The notes under the pieces were generated by a model. It saw only the letters and a list, made by a program, of their open reading frames with translations, was not told the origin of the DNA and searched no databases. A stretch of 64,000 bases of DNA from Symsagittifera roscoffensis (lineage: Eukaryota; Xenacoelomorpha; Acoela; Convolutidae), in contig NC_087064.1 of NCBI RefSeq assembly GCF_963678635.1, forward strand, positions 22,184,509-22,248,508, written 5' to 3'. The first letter of the stretch is position 1; every line of letters begins with the position of its first letter. Position numbers and translations under genes: made by a program. Shown here piece after piece: positions 46,841-58,537 of this stretch.

Positions 46841-47800
46841 CTATAATCCTTCAAAAATTGATTACAACCCTAGTATTTTTTACATCAATATGATCCATTA
46901 TAATTGATTATAATCATTTATAATGGACTTTTTTGAGAGGTTAGTCATGAAATTATCAAGTTTGTTTCAAAAATATTGCAATTCTTGTTTAGTGCAGTTA
47001 CTACGTATTAGATTTCAAAAATTGTTACATTTTACTGTCAATTTTTTTTTGTCTTACATACCCTGTTTACTTCCTCCCGGTTTCCGCCCCCCCCCCCCCC
47101 CTGTTTACCCCCTTCCCCGTTTACCTGCCTGTTTACACCCCCACCTCCCTGCCAGTTTACCACAACCACCAGTTGCACCCCCTTAGGGTGGATTATTTAT
47201 TGGTAGACTTTGGGGGAGAGGGGTTTATGATTTACACCCCTCCAGTTTACCCCTTCTCATTTTACCCCCATCTTAGTTTAACCCCCCCCCCCGACTAACC
47301 TTCCTCCCCCGGAGGCAGGGGATGGGACAACTGAGTAACCTTCCTCAAAATGGTAATAAAACTGGTGGGACTGTAACTTGGGGGGGGGGGGTTGGTTGGA
47401 TGTAAACTCAAGTTTAAGTAAACATGGTGGTGGGCGTAGGAGGATGGGGGAGAGGATTTGGGCAAATGCGGATGGGGGAAAAGTGGGGAGGGGGTTAATT
47501 CGATTAGGTTTAGATTGCGAGTAGGCCGTGAGTAACGCAGAAATGTTGCAAGTTTTGCAAATGTTTTTGCTAAAAAATGTGAAGTTTTTAATCCGTTCTA
47601 ATCAATTTTAATGGATTTTAAACGGATTATAATCCGTTATAATGGATTTTAATGGATTGAGTTTTACCAAAATAATCGAATATAATGACAATATAATCGA
47701 TTTCGTGGTCTTAGTTTGCATTAAAAATGGATTTTAATGACAATATTGTAGACAACATTTTTCCGTTATAATCGATTATCATCCGTGGAATTCCGGTGTG
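46840..47800. repeat. C-rich block facing a G-rich block, flanked by ATAATGGATTATAA-like words
   Basis: The segment 47060-47310 is C-rich on the plus strand, with C15 at 47087, C11 at 47282 and repeated gtttaccccc words. The segment 47315-47490 is G-rich, with G12 at 47380 and ggaggatggggg-like words. Both sides (46840-46925 and 47590-47780) carry dense attataatcgattataa/taatggatt words. The overall arrangement is roughly inverted. No gene. Confidence 0.75.
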
Positions 47801-47999
47801 GATATCTCTGATAGCACCTTATTTAGCTTTTTAACTTTTTTAACTTTTAACTTTTAATTTAACTTTTTTCAATTTCCCCAGACTTTTATAAAAAACTAAT
47901 TGTCGGGGGTTTTTTTAAATTTTTCAATTTGTCAAATTTACATGTTTTGATAACTAAAAGTTAACTGGGTTATTTTTCAAGTACGCTATGGTTTTTTTA

Positions 48000-48510
48000 A
48001 CAAGTTCAGTTTCATCCCTTGGCTGCACTTAGAATAATGATAAGGCGTTCACTTTGAGCTCGTCAGTTCGTGTAATGATCGACAGATCGTCTGCCGTGGC
48101 AATGATAGTATGTGAGGACATCTCACTTGACCTCTAGCTTCAGGTGTACCACAGCCTGACCGATTACGGCTTCAATAGTGGCACCACGTGAAAGTTCTAG
48201 ACGCAAAAAGAGCTTCACTCAACAAAATATCTCAGTCTGGAATGTGGGGAGATAAGAGAAACGGACTATGCTCAGACAGGCTGGATAGCCTTTCATAGAT
48301 TCTCTGTGAATCGCAGAAACCTCAATAATTATTAGTTGTCCCGATTGTTGAGTAGTACTACTCATCAAGAAACCAATTTCAACCGGTTCATTGTTAAATT
48401 TGACGATAATGGCATGAAGACTATGATAATTCTTTTTTAGCTGCTTTGTTTTTAGTTCTTGCAGATGCAGAACTCGGATTGTGACTATTTTGATTCTGTT
48501 TTTGGTCATT
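48000..48510 (-). pseudogene. Possible coding fragment, weak RT-like motif
   Basis: This stretch is less AT-rich than its surroundings. The minus-strand frame 48509-48219 is open for 96 codons without a known domain. Further down, a minus-strand segment reads TIIATADDLSIITRTDELKV, which resembles the A-ADD catalytic box of non-LTR reverse transcriptases with Tyr replaced by Thr. Stops separate the two. It is also possible that this is intronic sequence of the helicase gene with chance resemblance. Confidence 0.2.
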
Positions 48511-48687
48511 AAAATATCTTCAGATTTCTTGCTCCTTACTTGCTTCTTTTAACTTAACTATTGGTTTGTTAGTTTTCCGAGAAAAAAGCGTGTTTATAGT
48601 ATCGAAGTGATGAAAAAGATCTCGCCTGCATAAAATTGCTGCTCGCAAAAATTGAATTATAAAACAAAACTTTTGTTTTGCATTTAG

Positions 48688-49030
48688 AGAAAATTGTGAT
48701 AGCTGATTGTGACAAGTCTACTCTGCAAAATTACTTGAAGCAGGAAGACAAACAATACTTCTTGGGCCGCAAAATCGGCCTGATTGTTGACGAGTGTTTG
48801 GTGTCATCGCTGCAGGAAACGCTCAAAATAGGAGACGGACTGGTGGGTTTGTTTCCATACTTCGATTTGGTGTGCATGAACGTATCGATCGCAGGTCAAA
48901 TGGAGTGCAGACATGGGTTTTATGGCATCATGTGCCCAGCTGGCTTCCGCAGATATGTGCTCAACGTGGGATACAGAAGCAGCAGCAGTATTTTGCACTT
49001 CAACTCAAAGATGCTGCACAGAATAACAAG
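48688..49030 (+). CDS. Exon D: Walker B and GYRS exon of the putative SF1 helicase
   Basis: The exon is bounded by acceptor gcatttag and donor aag|gtgacc. It enters in phase 1, matching exon C, and leaves in phase 2. It encodes about 114 residues. The order IGLIVDECLVSSLQETL (Walker B-like D-E), VSIAGQMECRHGF (position of motif III) and LNVGYRSSSSILHFNSKML (the L..xYRS...I segment of UvrD-type helicases) is that of the ATPase core of superfamily 1. The usual Gln after Asp-Glu (motif II, DEAQ) is not present at the canonical spot. Motifs IV end, V and VI must lie in later exons, which I do not find before the satellite at 51.3 kb. Confidence 0.7.
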
Positions 49031-49184
49031 GTGACCGTGTTTTATTAAGGTTTTCTCACGGGTTGAACTGGTCAAAATATGATCCGACCGAAGTCGGTCG
49101 AACAGCGAATTTTTCCAGACAGAAAAAACGCACCTGATTTCGGTCTGATAGTCGAAGCATCATACTGATTTCAGTCTGATGGTC

Positions 49185-49310
49185 GAACTAGGGTCGAATG
49201 AGGGTCGAAGTAGAGTCGAATCAGGCTCAAACTATAGTCGAATCAGGGTCGATTTAGGGTCAAATCAGACTCATACTAGGGTCAAATTGTAACTAGTGTC
49301 GAAAGGTAGA
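49185..49310 (+). repeat. Short tandem words agggtcgaatc
   Basis: About eight imperfect units of the type agggtcgaa/tcaggctcaa at intervals of 12 to 20 bp. From 49310 to 50220 the DNA is AT-rich, with the ttgtatgactagcatttt-type dispersed motif at 49360 and no gene. Confidence 0.7.
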
Positions 49311-50229
49311 ATTTTATGACTAGCATTCTTTCATAAGGAAAATGTATGATCATACATGAGAGTTGTATGACTAGCATTTTATCATAAATGAAAATTATAA
49401 GACTCAACTTTGGCCTTATTATTAGGATAATTTTGGCAATCTTATTGATGATTAATCTAAGACTTTCTGACCAAAAAAAATAATAAAATTATCTGGAAAT
49501 CTCGGTTTTAAATTCAATTGTAAAAGAATTAAGAATTAGGCTAATAATGATTAAAATAAAGCCAAATGATATTGTACAATGAAATTATGACCTTTTTTGA
49601 AAATCTGCGCATAACTAAATCAAAATTTCAAAACTTTCCAATGATTATCAATCATTAGCAATTTTAGGCGAAAAATAAAGTAATTTAACACACTTAATTA
49701 AGCGCCTATAAACAAAAAAATTAACTGGCAATCATCAGTTTTTGGTCTAGAAGAAAAGAAAATTTTCAAAACTTTACCATTAAAGATACATGATTTAAGT
49801 TTTGTTCAGTTTATTTTCATGGTATAGAAAAGGTTTGACTAGCATTTTTTATGTATCTCACAGAGCCTTTTGAGATCCAGTATGCTGCAGCTACAAATAG
49901 TTCCGTATAAATCAGTAGTTCTGTTTAAACACAAACAAAAAATGACTGGTGGACTTATCTAGTTTGTAGCACTAATTAATAGACATGCGTGCGTTTGACA
50001 TTCATAATTATACGAAGGTTGCCATGGCGCATTGAAAAACGCTGACGAAACATTGAATTGTATCTCGCTTAATTTGTTTAAGTGGCCTATAAATATGATA
50101 GGTTCATAATTTTCTAATGTCGACACAGTCTCTTTTTCTCAGTAGTCGGTATGTACTCGTGCGTATTTGCCTAATATCATTTTTTACCGGACAACCAAAA
50201 TTGTTATAATTTTTTCAAAACAAGTGTGA

Positions 50230-50845
50230 AAGATGCATCAAATCTAAGAGATCAAAAAAACTTTAGCCAGGCAGAATTTTACGTAAGACTTTGTATTAGC
50301 TATGCTTTTTGTTCCGACTTTCGAAGAAAACGGAATATTTACGCTTGGTGTGGGTTTTTTTATTTAGCCAATTTTCGCCGATCGGAATCACAGTTTCTAA
50401 CAAAAAAATTTTCAACTCCATTGAAGATATCGGTTTCCTGAGTTCAAATCAAAAAAGTATTTGAACGGATTGTTTTTTGTGAAGTTCTGGAGGTTTGAAA
50501 ATGGGCAAATTGACCATGTTCTGGACTAAAATATGCGCGGTTTGAAGAGTTTTTTCATATTCCTGGGAGCGTAATGCAAAATATTAATGCGTGGGGAATT
50601 ATTCTGCACAACAAAACCGTTCCAAATTGAATTGAAACTCGGCACGGTTGTTAATCGGATCGGTTGTATTAATTCAATACGACTCAACATTTCAAACTTT
50701 GATATTGTCCAAAACTTATAGGTGTTCAAAATTTTATTTTCCCAAAAACTATTCGATAAGAAATAAGGGACAAGGGGAACATTCAGGGCTTTGCTCTGTT
50801 ATACGAGCAGTCTTGTTTCAGGTTTTATAACGCTTTGTATTCTTT
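50230..50845 (-). repeat. Dispersed repeat family R1, minus-strand copy
   Basis: Reverse-complementing recovers the ends of the family seen at 35.7-37.1 kb. The word gagcagtcttgtttcaggtt at 50804 complements the aacaagactgctcgtat start, and gttccgactttcgaagaaaa at 50311 complements its end. Confidence 0.7.
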
Positions 50846-50998
50846 GTTTTATATTTTGGATCCTTGAGCAAGTCAAGCATGTTTGTAGTACTCGATAAAA
50901 CGTAAAACAATTAAGCCCTTCGTCTCTGAAAGCCAGTTCCTAAGATTTTTTTGTCTGTTGTGTTTCATAAAGTTTGTTGAAAAAATGAAAAAAGTCAT

Positions 50999-51280
50999 TT
51001 AGGTAGAAACTGGGTTGTTTACGTCTCTGTACATTAGATTTTTGATGCAAAAGTCGTTTCCTGTTTGAAAGAGCATTAAGTACTCTATTGAGGACAAGCA
51101 TTTAGCACCGAAAACTAGTCGCCCCATAGGATGCTGCTCAACTCCTTGGTTAGTAGTTGAGCTGGGTAAGATCCTAATTTGGCTGATATATGGTGAGGAA
51201 TAAAGGCGTTTTTTGTTTTTCTGGTCTTTGTTAACTAAGAATGAAGGAAAAATTTTGATTTTACGTCTACGTATTTGCAA
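50999..51280 (-). CDS. Hypothetical 93-codon open frame
   Basis: A minus-strand open frame beginning MQIRRRKIKIFPSFLVNKDQ and ending with an NDFCIKNLMYRDVNNP-type segment. Its amino-acid mix is more protein-like than most chance frames here, but I recognise no family, and no splice or promoter signal supports it. It lies just outside the outer end of the giant inverted repeat. Confidence 0.2.
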   Translation of the reverse strand: MQIRRRKIKIFPSFLVNKDQKNKKRLYSSPYISQIRILPSSTTNQGVEQHPMGRLVFGAKCLSSIEYLMLFQTGNDFCIKNLMYRDVNNPVST

Positions 51281-51325
51281 GCCAGTTGTTAAGCCTGTTG
51301 GTTAGATTGATTACACCCTTAAGTG

Positions 51326-54300
51326 TTGCTTATGCCATCCTGAAATGTATGCATACACTTCTATCTCGAACAAAATGTCTGGATGTAGCAGTAGTATAGC
51401 GCAACAAGAGGTCATGCCTGTTTTCGGAGAAAGATCAACCTGTCAAGGTCGCGTGACTATGTTACTCAATTAGCCTAATCTTTTTTTTTTTCGGGGTCGT
51501 AATAAATATCTTATCAGATTAATTTTTTCACTTGAGTTGATTTTTAGGGGTATATGACCGGAATCATTGGGGACAATTTCGTCAATTGTTATTACAGAGG
51601 ATAACTTTATGAAATCGCTGAGGGGGAATAAAATATTATCAGATAACTTTTTTTCACTTGAAGTAATTTATCTCAAAGATATCAGAAAAAAAAATTATTA
51701 AAATAAAAAATTCCCACTTTTGAGAAAAAGATATCAGAAAACATGTATATATAAAAAACAAAAAACTCTCAAATAATTTTTTTTGAAGTATCAAAAAAAA
51801 TATATGAAAAAAACAGAAAATTCCAAGATTTGAGAAAAAGATATCAGATTATATATAAATAAAAACCAGAATAATCCAAAACCTGAAAATTTTTTGAAAG
51901 ACATCAGAAAAAATTATAAAAAAAAACTGAAAATTCCAAATAAATCCATTTTAAAATATCAGAAAAAAGTCTATGTAAAACCAAGAAAAGTTCAAAACTT
52001 GAGAAAAAATTTTAGCTCCTACTAAAATTTTCATCCCTTCTAACCTTATCTTTTACATCCTGTTTAATCCTTTGTTTTTCCACCGGGATATAATTTGTCA
52101 GGAGACTTTTATCTTTGTAATAAAAAAACTTATATGCTCTTTATTCCAAAATTTGAGAAAAAGATATCAGAAAACATATATAGATAAAAAAACAGAAAGT
52201 TCTCAAATCATTTTTTTGAGTTATCAGGAAAGAAATGATGTAAAAAACAGAAAATTCCAAGATTTGAGAAAAAGATATCAGATTATATATAAATCAAAAA
52301 ACCAGAATAATCCAAAACCTGAAAATTTTTTGAAAGACATCAGAAAAAATTATAAAAAAAACTGAAAATTCCAAATAAATCCATTTTAAAATATCAGAAA
52401 AAAGTCTATGTAAAACCAAGAAAAGTTCAAAATTTGAGAAAAAATTTTCATCCCTTCTAACCTTATCTTTTACATCCTGTTTAATCCTTTGTTTTCCCCC
52501 AGGATATAATTTGTCAGAAGACTTTTATCTTTGTAATAAAAAATTATATACTCTTTATTCCAAAATTTGAGAAGAGGATATCAGAAAACATGTATAGATA
52601 AAAAAACAGAAAATTCTCAAACAATTTTTTTGAAGTATCAGAAAAAATAGATGTAAAAAATAGAAAATTCCAAAATTTGAGCAAAAGATATCAGAAAACA
52701 TCTTCATCTAAAAAAAAAAGAAAACTCTCAAAAATTTCTTTCTGAGGTATCAGAAAAAAAATATGTAAAAAACAAAAAATTCCAAAACTTGAGAAAAAGA
52801 TATCAGATTATATATATATAAAAAACAACAACAATCCGAAACCTGGGAATTCTTTTAAAAGACATCAGAAAAAATTAGAAAAAAAACTGAAAATTCCAAA
52901 ATAATTCCATTTTAAGATATCAGAAAAAAAAAGTCTAAGTAAAACCCGGAAATTTGAGAAAACGATTTTAAGCTCCTACTAAAATTTTCATCACTTCTAC
53001 GCTTATCTTTTACATCCTGTTTCATCCTTTGTTTTCCCCAGGATACAATTTGTCAGAAGACTTTTATCTTTGTAATAACAAATTATATGCTCTTTATTCC
53101 AAAATTTGAGAAAAAGATATCAGAAAACATGTATAGATAAAAAAAACAAAGTTCCAAAATATTTTTTTAAAGTTGTCAGAAAAAAAACATGTAAAAACGG
53201 AAAATTCCAAGATTTGAGAGAAAGATATCAGATTATAAATAAATAAAAACCAGAAAAAACCGAAACTTGAATTTTATTTGAAGTCATCAGAAAAAAAAAT
53301 TTATTAAAAAAGAAAAATCCCACTTTTGAGAAAAAGATATCAGAAAACATGTTTTTATAAAAAACAGAAAATTCTCAAATAATTTTTATTCAAGTATCAG
53401 AAAAATATATATATATATATATATAAAACCGAAAATTCCAAGATTTGAGAAAAAGATATCAGATTATATATAATTAAAATACCAGAATAATCCAAAACCT
53501 GAGAATTTTATTTCAAGACATCAGAAAGAATTATATAAAAAATTAAAAATTCCAAAATAATCCCATTTAAGATATCAGGAAAAAGTCTATGTAAAACACA
53601 GAAAAATTCAAAATTTGAGAAGAAGGTTTTCAGATCCTACTAATATTTTCATCCCTTTTAACCTTTTCTTTTACATCATGTTTAATCCTTTCTTTTTCCC
53701 AGTATATAAATTGTCAGATGACTTTTTATCTTTGTATTGAAAAATTATATACTCTTTATTCCAAAATTTGAGAAAAAGATATCAGAAAACATATATAGAT
53801 AAAAAAACAGAAAGTTCTCAAATCATTTTTTTGAGTTATCAGGAAAGAAATTATGTAAAAAACAGAAAATTCTAAGATCTGAGAAAAAGATATCAGATTA
53901 TAAATAAATAGAAACCAGAAAAATCGGAAGCTTGAGAATTTCGTTTTGAAACATCAGAAAAAATTTATTAAAAAAAAATTCCAAGGTTTGAGAAAAAGAT
54001 ATCAGATTATATATAAATAAAAAACCAGAGTAACCCAAAACCTAAGAATTTTACTTAAAGACATCAGAAAAAATTATATAAAAAACTAAAAATTCCAAAA
54101 TAATTCCATTTTAAGATATCAGGAAAAAGTCTATGTAAAACCCAGAAAATTTCAAAATTTGAGAAGAAGGTTTTCAGCTTCTAATAATATTTCCATCCCT
54201 TTTAACCTTTTCTTTTACATCCTGCTTAATCCTTTTTTTTTCCCAGGATATAATTTGTCAGAAGACTTTTATATTTGTAATAAAAAATTATATGCTCTTT

Positions 54301-54621
54301 ATTCCAAAATTTGAGAAAAAGATATCAGACACATGTGTAGATAAAAAAACAGAAAGTTCTCAAATAATTTTTTTTTGAGTTATCAGGAAAAAAAACATGT
54401 AAAAAACAGAAAATTCCAAGATTTGAGAGAAAGATATAAGATTATAAATAAAAAAAAACAGAAAAATCCGAAATTTAAGACTTTTTTTAAGGACATCAGA
54501 AAAAATTATATTAAAACTAAAAAATCCAAAAAAAATCCATTTAAAATATCAGAATTTGAGGTATCAGAAAAAAATATATGTAAAAAGCAGAAAATTCCAA
54601 GATTTGAGAAAATGATATCAG

Positions 54622-54675
<54 letters not shown>

Positions 54676-57209
54676 AAAAACCAGAATAATCCGTAACCTG
54701 AGAATTTTTTGAAAAGTCATCAGAAAAAATTATAAAAAAAACTGAAAATTCCAAATAAATGCATTTTAAAATATCAGAAAAAAGTCTGTGTAAAACCAAG
54801 AAAAGTTCAAAATTGGAGAAAAAAAATTAGCTCCTACTAAAATTTTCATCCCTTCTAACCTTATCTTTTACATCCTGTTTAATCCTTTGTTTTTCCCCCG
54901 GGATATAATTTGTCAGGAGACTTTTATCTTTGTAATAAAAACTTATATGCTCTTTATTCCAAAGTTTGAGAAAAAGATATCAGAAAACATTTATAGATAA
55001 AAAAAACAGAAAGTTCTCAAATCATTTTTTTGAGTTATCAGGAAAGAAATTATGTAAAAAACAGAAAATTCTAAGATCTGAGAAAAAGATATCAGATTAT
55101 AAATAAATAGAAACCAGAAAAATCGGAAGCTTGAGAATTTCATTTTGAAACATCAGAAAAAAATTATTAAAAAAAAATTCCAAGGTTTGAGAAAAAGATA
55201 TCAGTATATATATAAATAAAAAACCAGAATAACCCAAAACCTAAGAATTTTACTTGAAGACATCAGAACGAATTATATAAAAAACTAAAAATTCCAAAAT
55301 AACTCCATTTTAAAAGATCAGGAAAAGTCTATGCAAAACCCAGAAAATTTCAAAATTTGAGAAGGTTTTCAGCTCCTACTAAAATTTTCATCCCTTTTGA
55401 CCTTTTCTTTTACATCCTGTTTAATCCTTTCTTTTTCCCAGTATATAAATTGTCAGAATACTTTTATCTTTGTATTAAAAAGTATATGCTATTTATTCCA
55501 AATTTTAAGAAAAAGATAACAGAAAACATCTTTATCTAAAAAAAAAACAGAAAACTCTCAAATAATTTTTTTGAGGTATCAGAAAAAAATAATATGTAAA
55601 CAACAAAAAATTCCAAGATTTGAGAAAAAGATATCAGATTATATTAATTTTATATAAAAACCAGAATAATCCAAAACCTGAGAGTTTTTTGAAAGACAGT
55701 AGAAAAAATTATATAAAAAACTGAAAATTCCAAAATAATTCATTTTCAAGATATCAGAAAAAAGTCTATGTAAAACCCAGAAAATTTCAAAATTTGAGAA
55801 GATTTCCAGCTCCTAAAATTTTCATCCCTTCTAACCTTATCTTTTACATCCTGTTAAACCCTTTTTTTCACCAGGATACAATTTGTCAGAAGACTTTTAT
55901 CTTTGTAATTAAAAATTATATGCTCTTTATTCCAAAAATTGAGAAAAAATTATCAGAAAACATGTATAGATAAAAAAAACAGAAAGTTCTCAAATCATTT
56001 TTTTGGAGTTATCAAAAAAAAACAAGAAAAAAACAAGAAAATTTCCAAGATTTCAGAAAAAGATATCAGATTATAATTAAATAAAATCCAGAAAAATCCG
56101 AAACTTGAGTATTTTATTACAAGACATCAGAGAAAATTATATTAAAAATGAAAATTCCAAAAAATTTCAAAACTTGAGAAAAAGATTTTTAGCTCCTACT
56201 AAAATTTTCATCTCTTCTAACCTTATCTTTTACATCCTGTTTAATCCTTTGTTTTTCCCCCAGGATATAATTTGTCAGAAGACTTTTATCTTTGTAATTA
56301 AAATTTATCTGCTCTTTATTCAAAAATTTGAGAAAAATATATCAGAAAACATGTATAGATAAAAAAACAGAAAGTTCTCAAATATTTTTTTTTGAGTTAT
56401 CATGAAAAATTATGAAAAAAAACAGAAAATTTCAAGATTTCAGAAAAAGATATCAGATTATAAATAAATAAAAACTAGAAATATCCGAAACTTGAGAATT
56501 TTATTTTAGGACAGCAGAAAAAAATATATTAAAACTGAAAACTCCAAAAAAAATTCCAATTAAAGATATCAGAAAAAAGTCTATGTAAAACCCAGAAAAT
56601 TTCAAAATTTGAGAAAGAGATCAGAAAAAAAACAAAAAATCCTATATTGAGTTGATACAAAAAAAAATTGTTAGAAGAACAAAATTTACACGAAATACTA
56701 CTCTATGAAATGGTAGAAAAATGACATAGCGAAAAAGAATACAATTTTGCTTTCTTAACATTATCTTGAAAAACTAATTTCGAAATAGAGAAAAAATAAA
56801 AAACAATTCCAATAATCGACACTAAGATGTATCTTATTTTCGTCATAAAGAAATATTGTTGAAAGATTTCTTCAACAAAACAAAAAAGATTGAGAAAAAA
56901 CTATGTTTTCAATTTATCAAAAATCGAATATATGAAACTCGAAAATGAAACCGACAGAAATTGAAAAAACTTAAAAAACGTTTTATATAGAAAATTTCTT
57001 TCTTTCCAAAAAATAAGCGTTTGAATTTTTTTACCAAATTGATAAGCGATTATTTTATTAAATCGAAATTTTGAGTGATCGTTGTTGTACTGCTTAATCT
57101 TACATACCCTTCAACCCTTTCTTCACCTCGGGATATCAGAAGAAAAATGACAGGACACGATTTTAATCTTTTTGATTTAAAAAATTTGACACTTTATGTT
57201 TAGTTTTTT
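51326..57209 (+). repeat. Left arm of giant inverted repeat
   Basis: Its outer end (cttatgccatcctgaaatgt at 51328) is the complement of the last bases of the window, and its inner end (actttatgtttagttttt) is the complement of 58538-58560. Alignment by eye at several points shows about 95 percent or better identity to the right arm, with differences in microsatellite length. The left arm has one extra satellite unit near 56.0-56.4 kb. About 330 bp at the outer end and 570 bp at the inner end (56.64-57.21 kb) are non-satellite sequence shared by both arms. Confidence 0.9.
51660..56630 (+). repeat. Higher-order satellite in left arm
   Basis: The basic monomer is about 70-80 bp around ttgagaaaaagatatcagaa, so GATATC recurs about once per monomer. 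Monomers are grouped into larger units of 390-660 bp. Each larger unit contains a distinct spacer with ttttcatcccttctaacctt, a acatcctgtttaatccttt stretch and an ataatttgtcagaagactttt stretch. Spacers start near 52031, 52450, 52990, 53650, 54195, 54849, 55390, 55824 and 56209, giving nine units. Long AT runs occur at 53407 and 54622-54673. Confidence 0.9.
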
Positions 57210-57409
57210 NNNNNNNNNNNNNNNNNNNNNNNNNNNNNNNNNNNNNNNNNNNNNNNNNNNNNNNNNNNNNNNNNNNNNNNNNNNNNNNNNNNNNNNNNNN
57301 NNNNNNNNNNNNNNNNNNNNNNNNNNNNNNNNNNNNNNNNNNNNNNNNNNNNNNNNNNNNNNNNNNNNNNNNNNNNNNNNNNNNNNNNNNNNNNNNNNNN
57401 NNNNNNNNN
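57210..57409. other. Assembly gap (200 N)
   Basis: The run of N starts exactly where the left arm's similarity to the right arm stops, so the sequence at the palindrome centre is unresolved and its true length is unknown. Confidence 1.
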
Positions 57410-58537
57410 CCTCCGTTCGATAAAACTTATGATCTATCCAAGTTGGTCTCAGTTGGCGCGTTAGTTTTCTTTTTAGACAGAAAATTGGTTTCTATCTTCT
57501 TATTATTACGCGGAGAAGTGAAGGGAACTGGGAACATTGTGTTCCAAGAGAGTGTTTTCTGCATACTGGTTTGATTCGTTTCACCTTTGTCATTTTTTCC
57601 GGTAACCGCTCTGTCCCAGTCACTTTCGAAATTCTATATCAACTCATACCGCTCCTGAACTATAACAAGTTCCAAGTTTTTATCTGTCATTGCTTGCTGT
57701 ATACATCATTATCGGAAAAATGATATCGTACAGATTAGAACTAACCATATTTTCTCTAACTTTGAGGGTTCGTTTTCCAACATGTCTGAGAAAAACTGCA
57801 CTGAAACTTCGTCTTGAATATCGGAATCAGTTATCACATCTTCTCCATAGGATAGATTGGACATGAATATCTTTTTTTTTCAAATGCGAAACTCCAATTT
57901 CCTTAATCGAAATAAGTTAAGAAAAACATTCGGTTCCTTCCAAATTGTTTCAGTTTATAAGGTAAAACATTTTCTTAGAACTGTTAACACGATTCAACTT
58001 GGACGAGTGGAGAATTTGTCAATTTTCCGAAAAAACAATTGGGAATATTCTAAATTTAATTAAAGAAAAAGTGTTCTAGTTTTCACTGCCAAGCAGTGAA
58101 TGAAAAGTGACTTTTGCGTAGAAACGAAATGTTGGAAATTGCGAGAAAAATCTCCCGAGGGTCCTATGGAAACTATGCTTTTTTTCAATGTACACTATGG
58201 TATTTTTCTTTGTATTTTTGTACATCATTTTCACAGGCAGCATTTTACAATTATGAAACATACTTGATTGACTGAATGGAATAGTTTTTTCAAGAGAATT
58301 TTTACTGTCCATCAGAGTTTCTTTCCTTATACAAAATCGCTAACGCAATTTATCACTTCGACAGAGAGAGATGTAATTTACCCCCTGAAGCTCTGTCAAA
58401 AATAAGAACTTGCTGTCAAATAGTCATGAGGTAGTCAGTCCACCAAAAACAATGATGATTAAATATCATACAGAAGTTATTTCAAAAAAAAATAAAATTC
58501 TCCTGTCAATTTTCTTAGGATAGCCCTGGGGACAATG
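57410..58537. other. Spacer of the giant inverted repeat, non-repetitive
   Basis: About 1.1 kb of single-copy-looking DNA, less A-rich than the arms. Open frames at 57857-58063 (plus) and 58312-58076 (minus) have no recognisable domains. I see no gene I can support. Confidence 0.6.

Larger units (their letters stand above)
37396..48687 (+). other. Putative intron C-D, 11.3 kb, containing an LTR element
   Basis: Donor gtaagtc at 37396 and acceptor gcatttag ending at 48687. Inside are a minisatellite, an inverted-repeat cluster, two tandem duplications, a 5-kb LTR element in sense orientation and a polypyrimidine/polypurine block. No additional exon was convincing. Confidence 0.5.

Noticed and set aside
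48794-49048. Arg/Gln-rich open frame overlapping exon D
   Set aside because: It is the shadow frame of the helicase exon, which carries the recognisable motifs in the other frame.
52072-54689. Lys/Asn-rich open frames in the satellite
   Set aside because: They follow from A-rich monomers. They are not conserved from unit to unit.
51660-56630. CRISPR-like array
   Set aside because: Spacing and monomers are satellite-like, the spacers are themselves repeated, there are no cas genes, and the genome is eukaryotic.
57196-57423. Open frame across the N run
   Set aside because: It consists of undefined bases.
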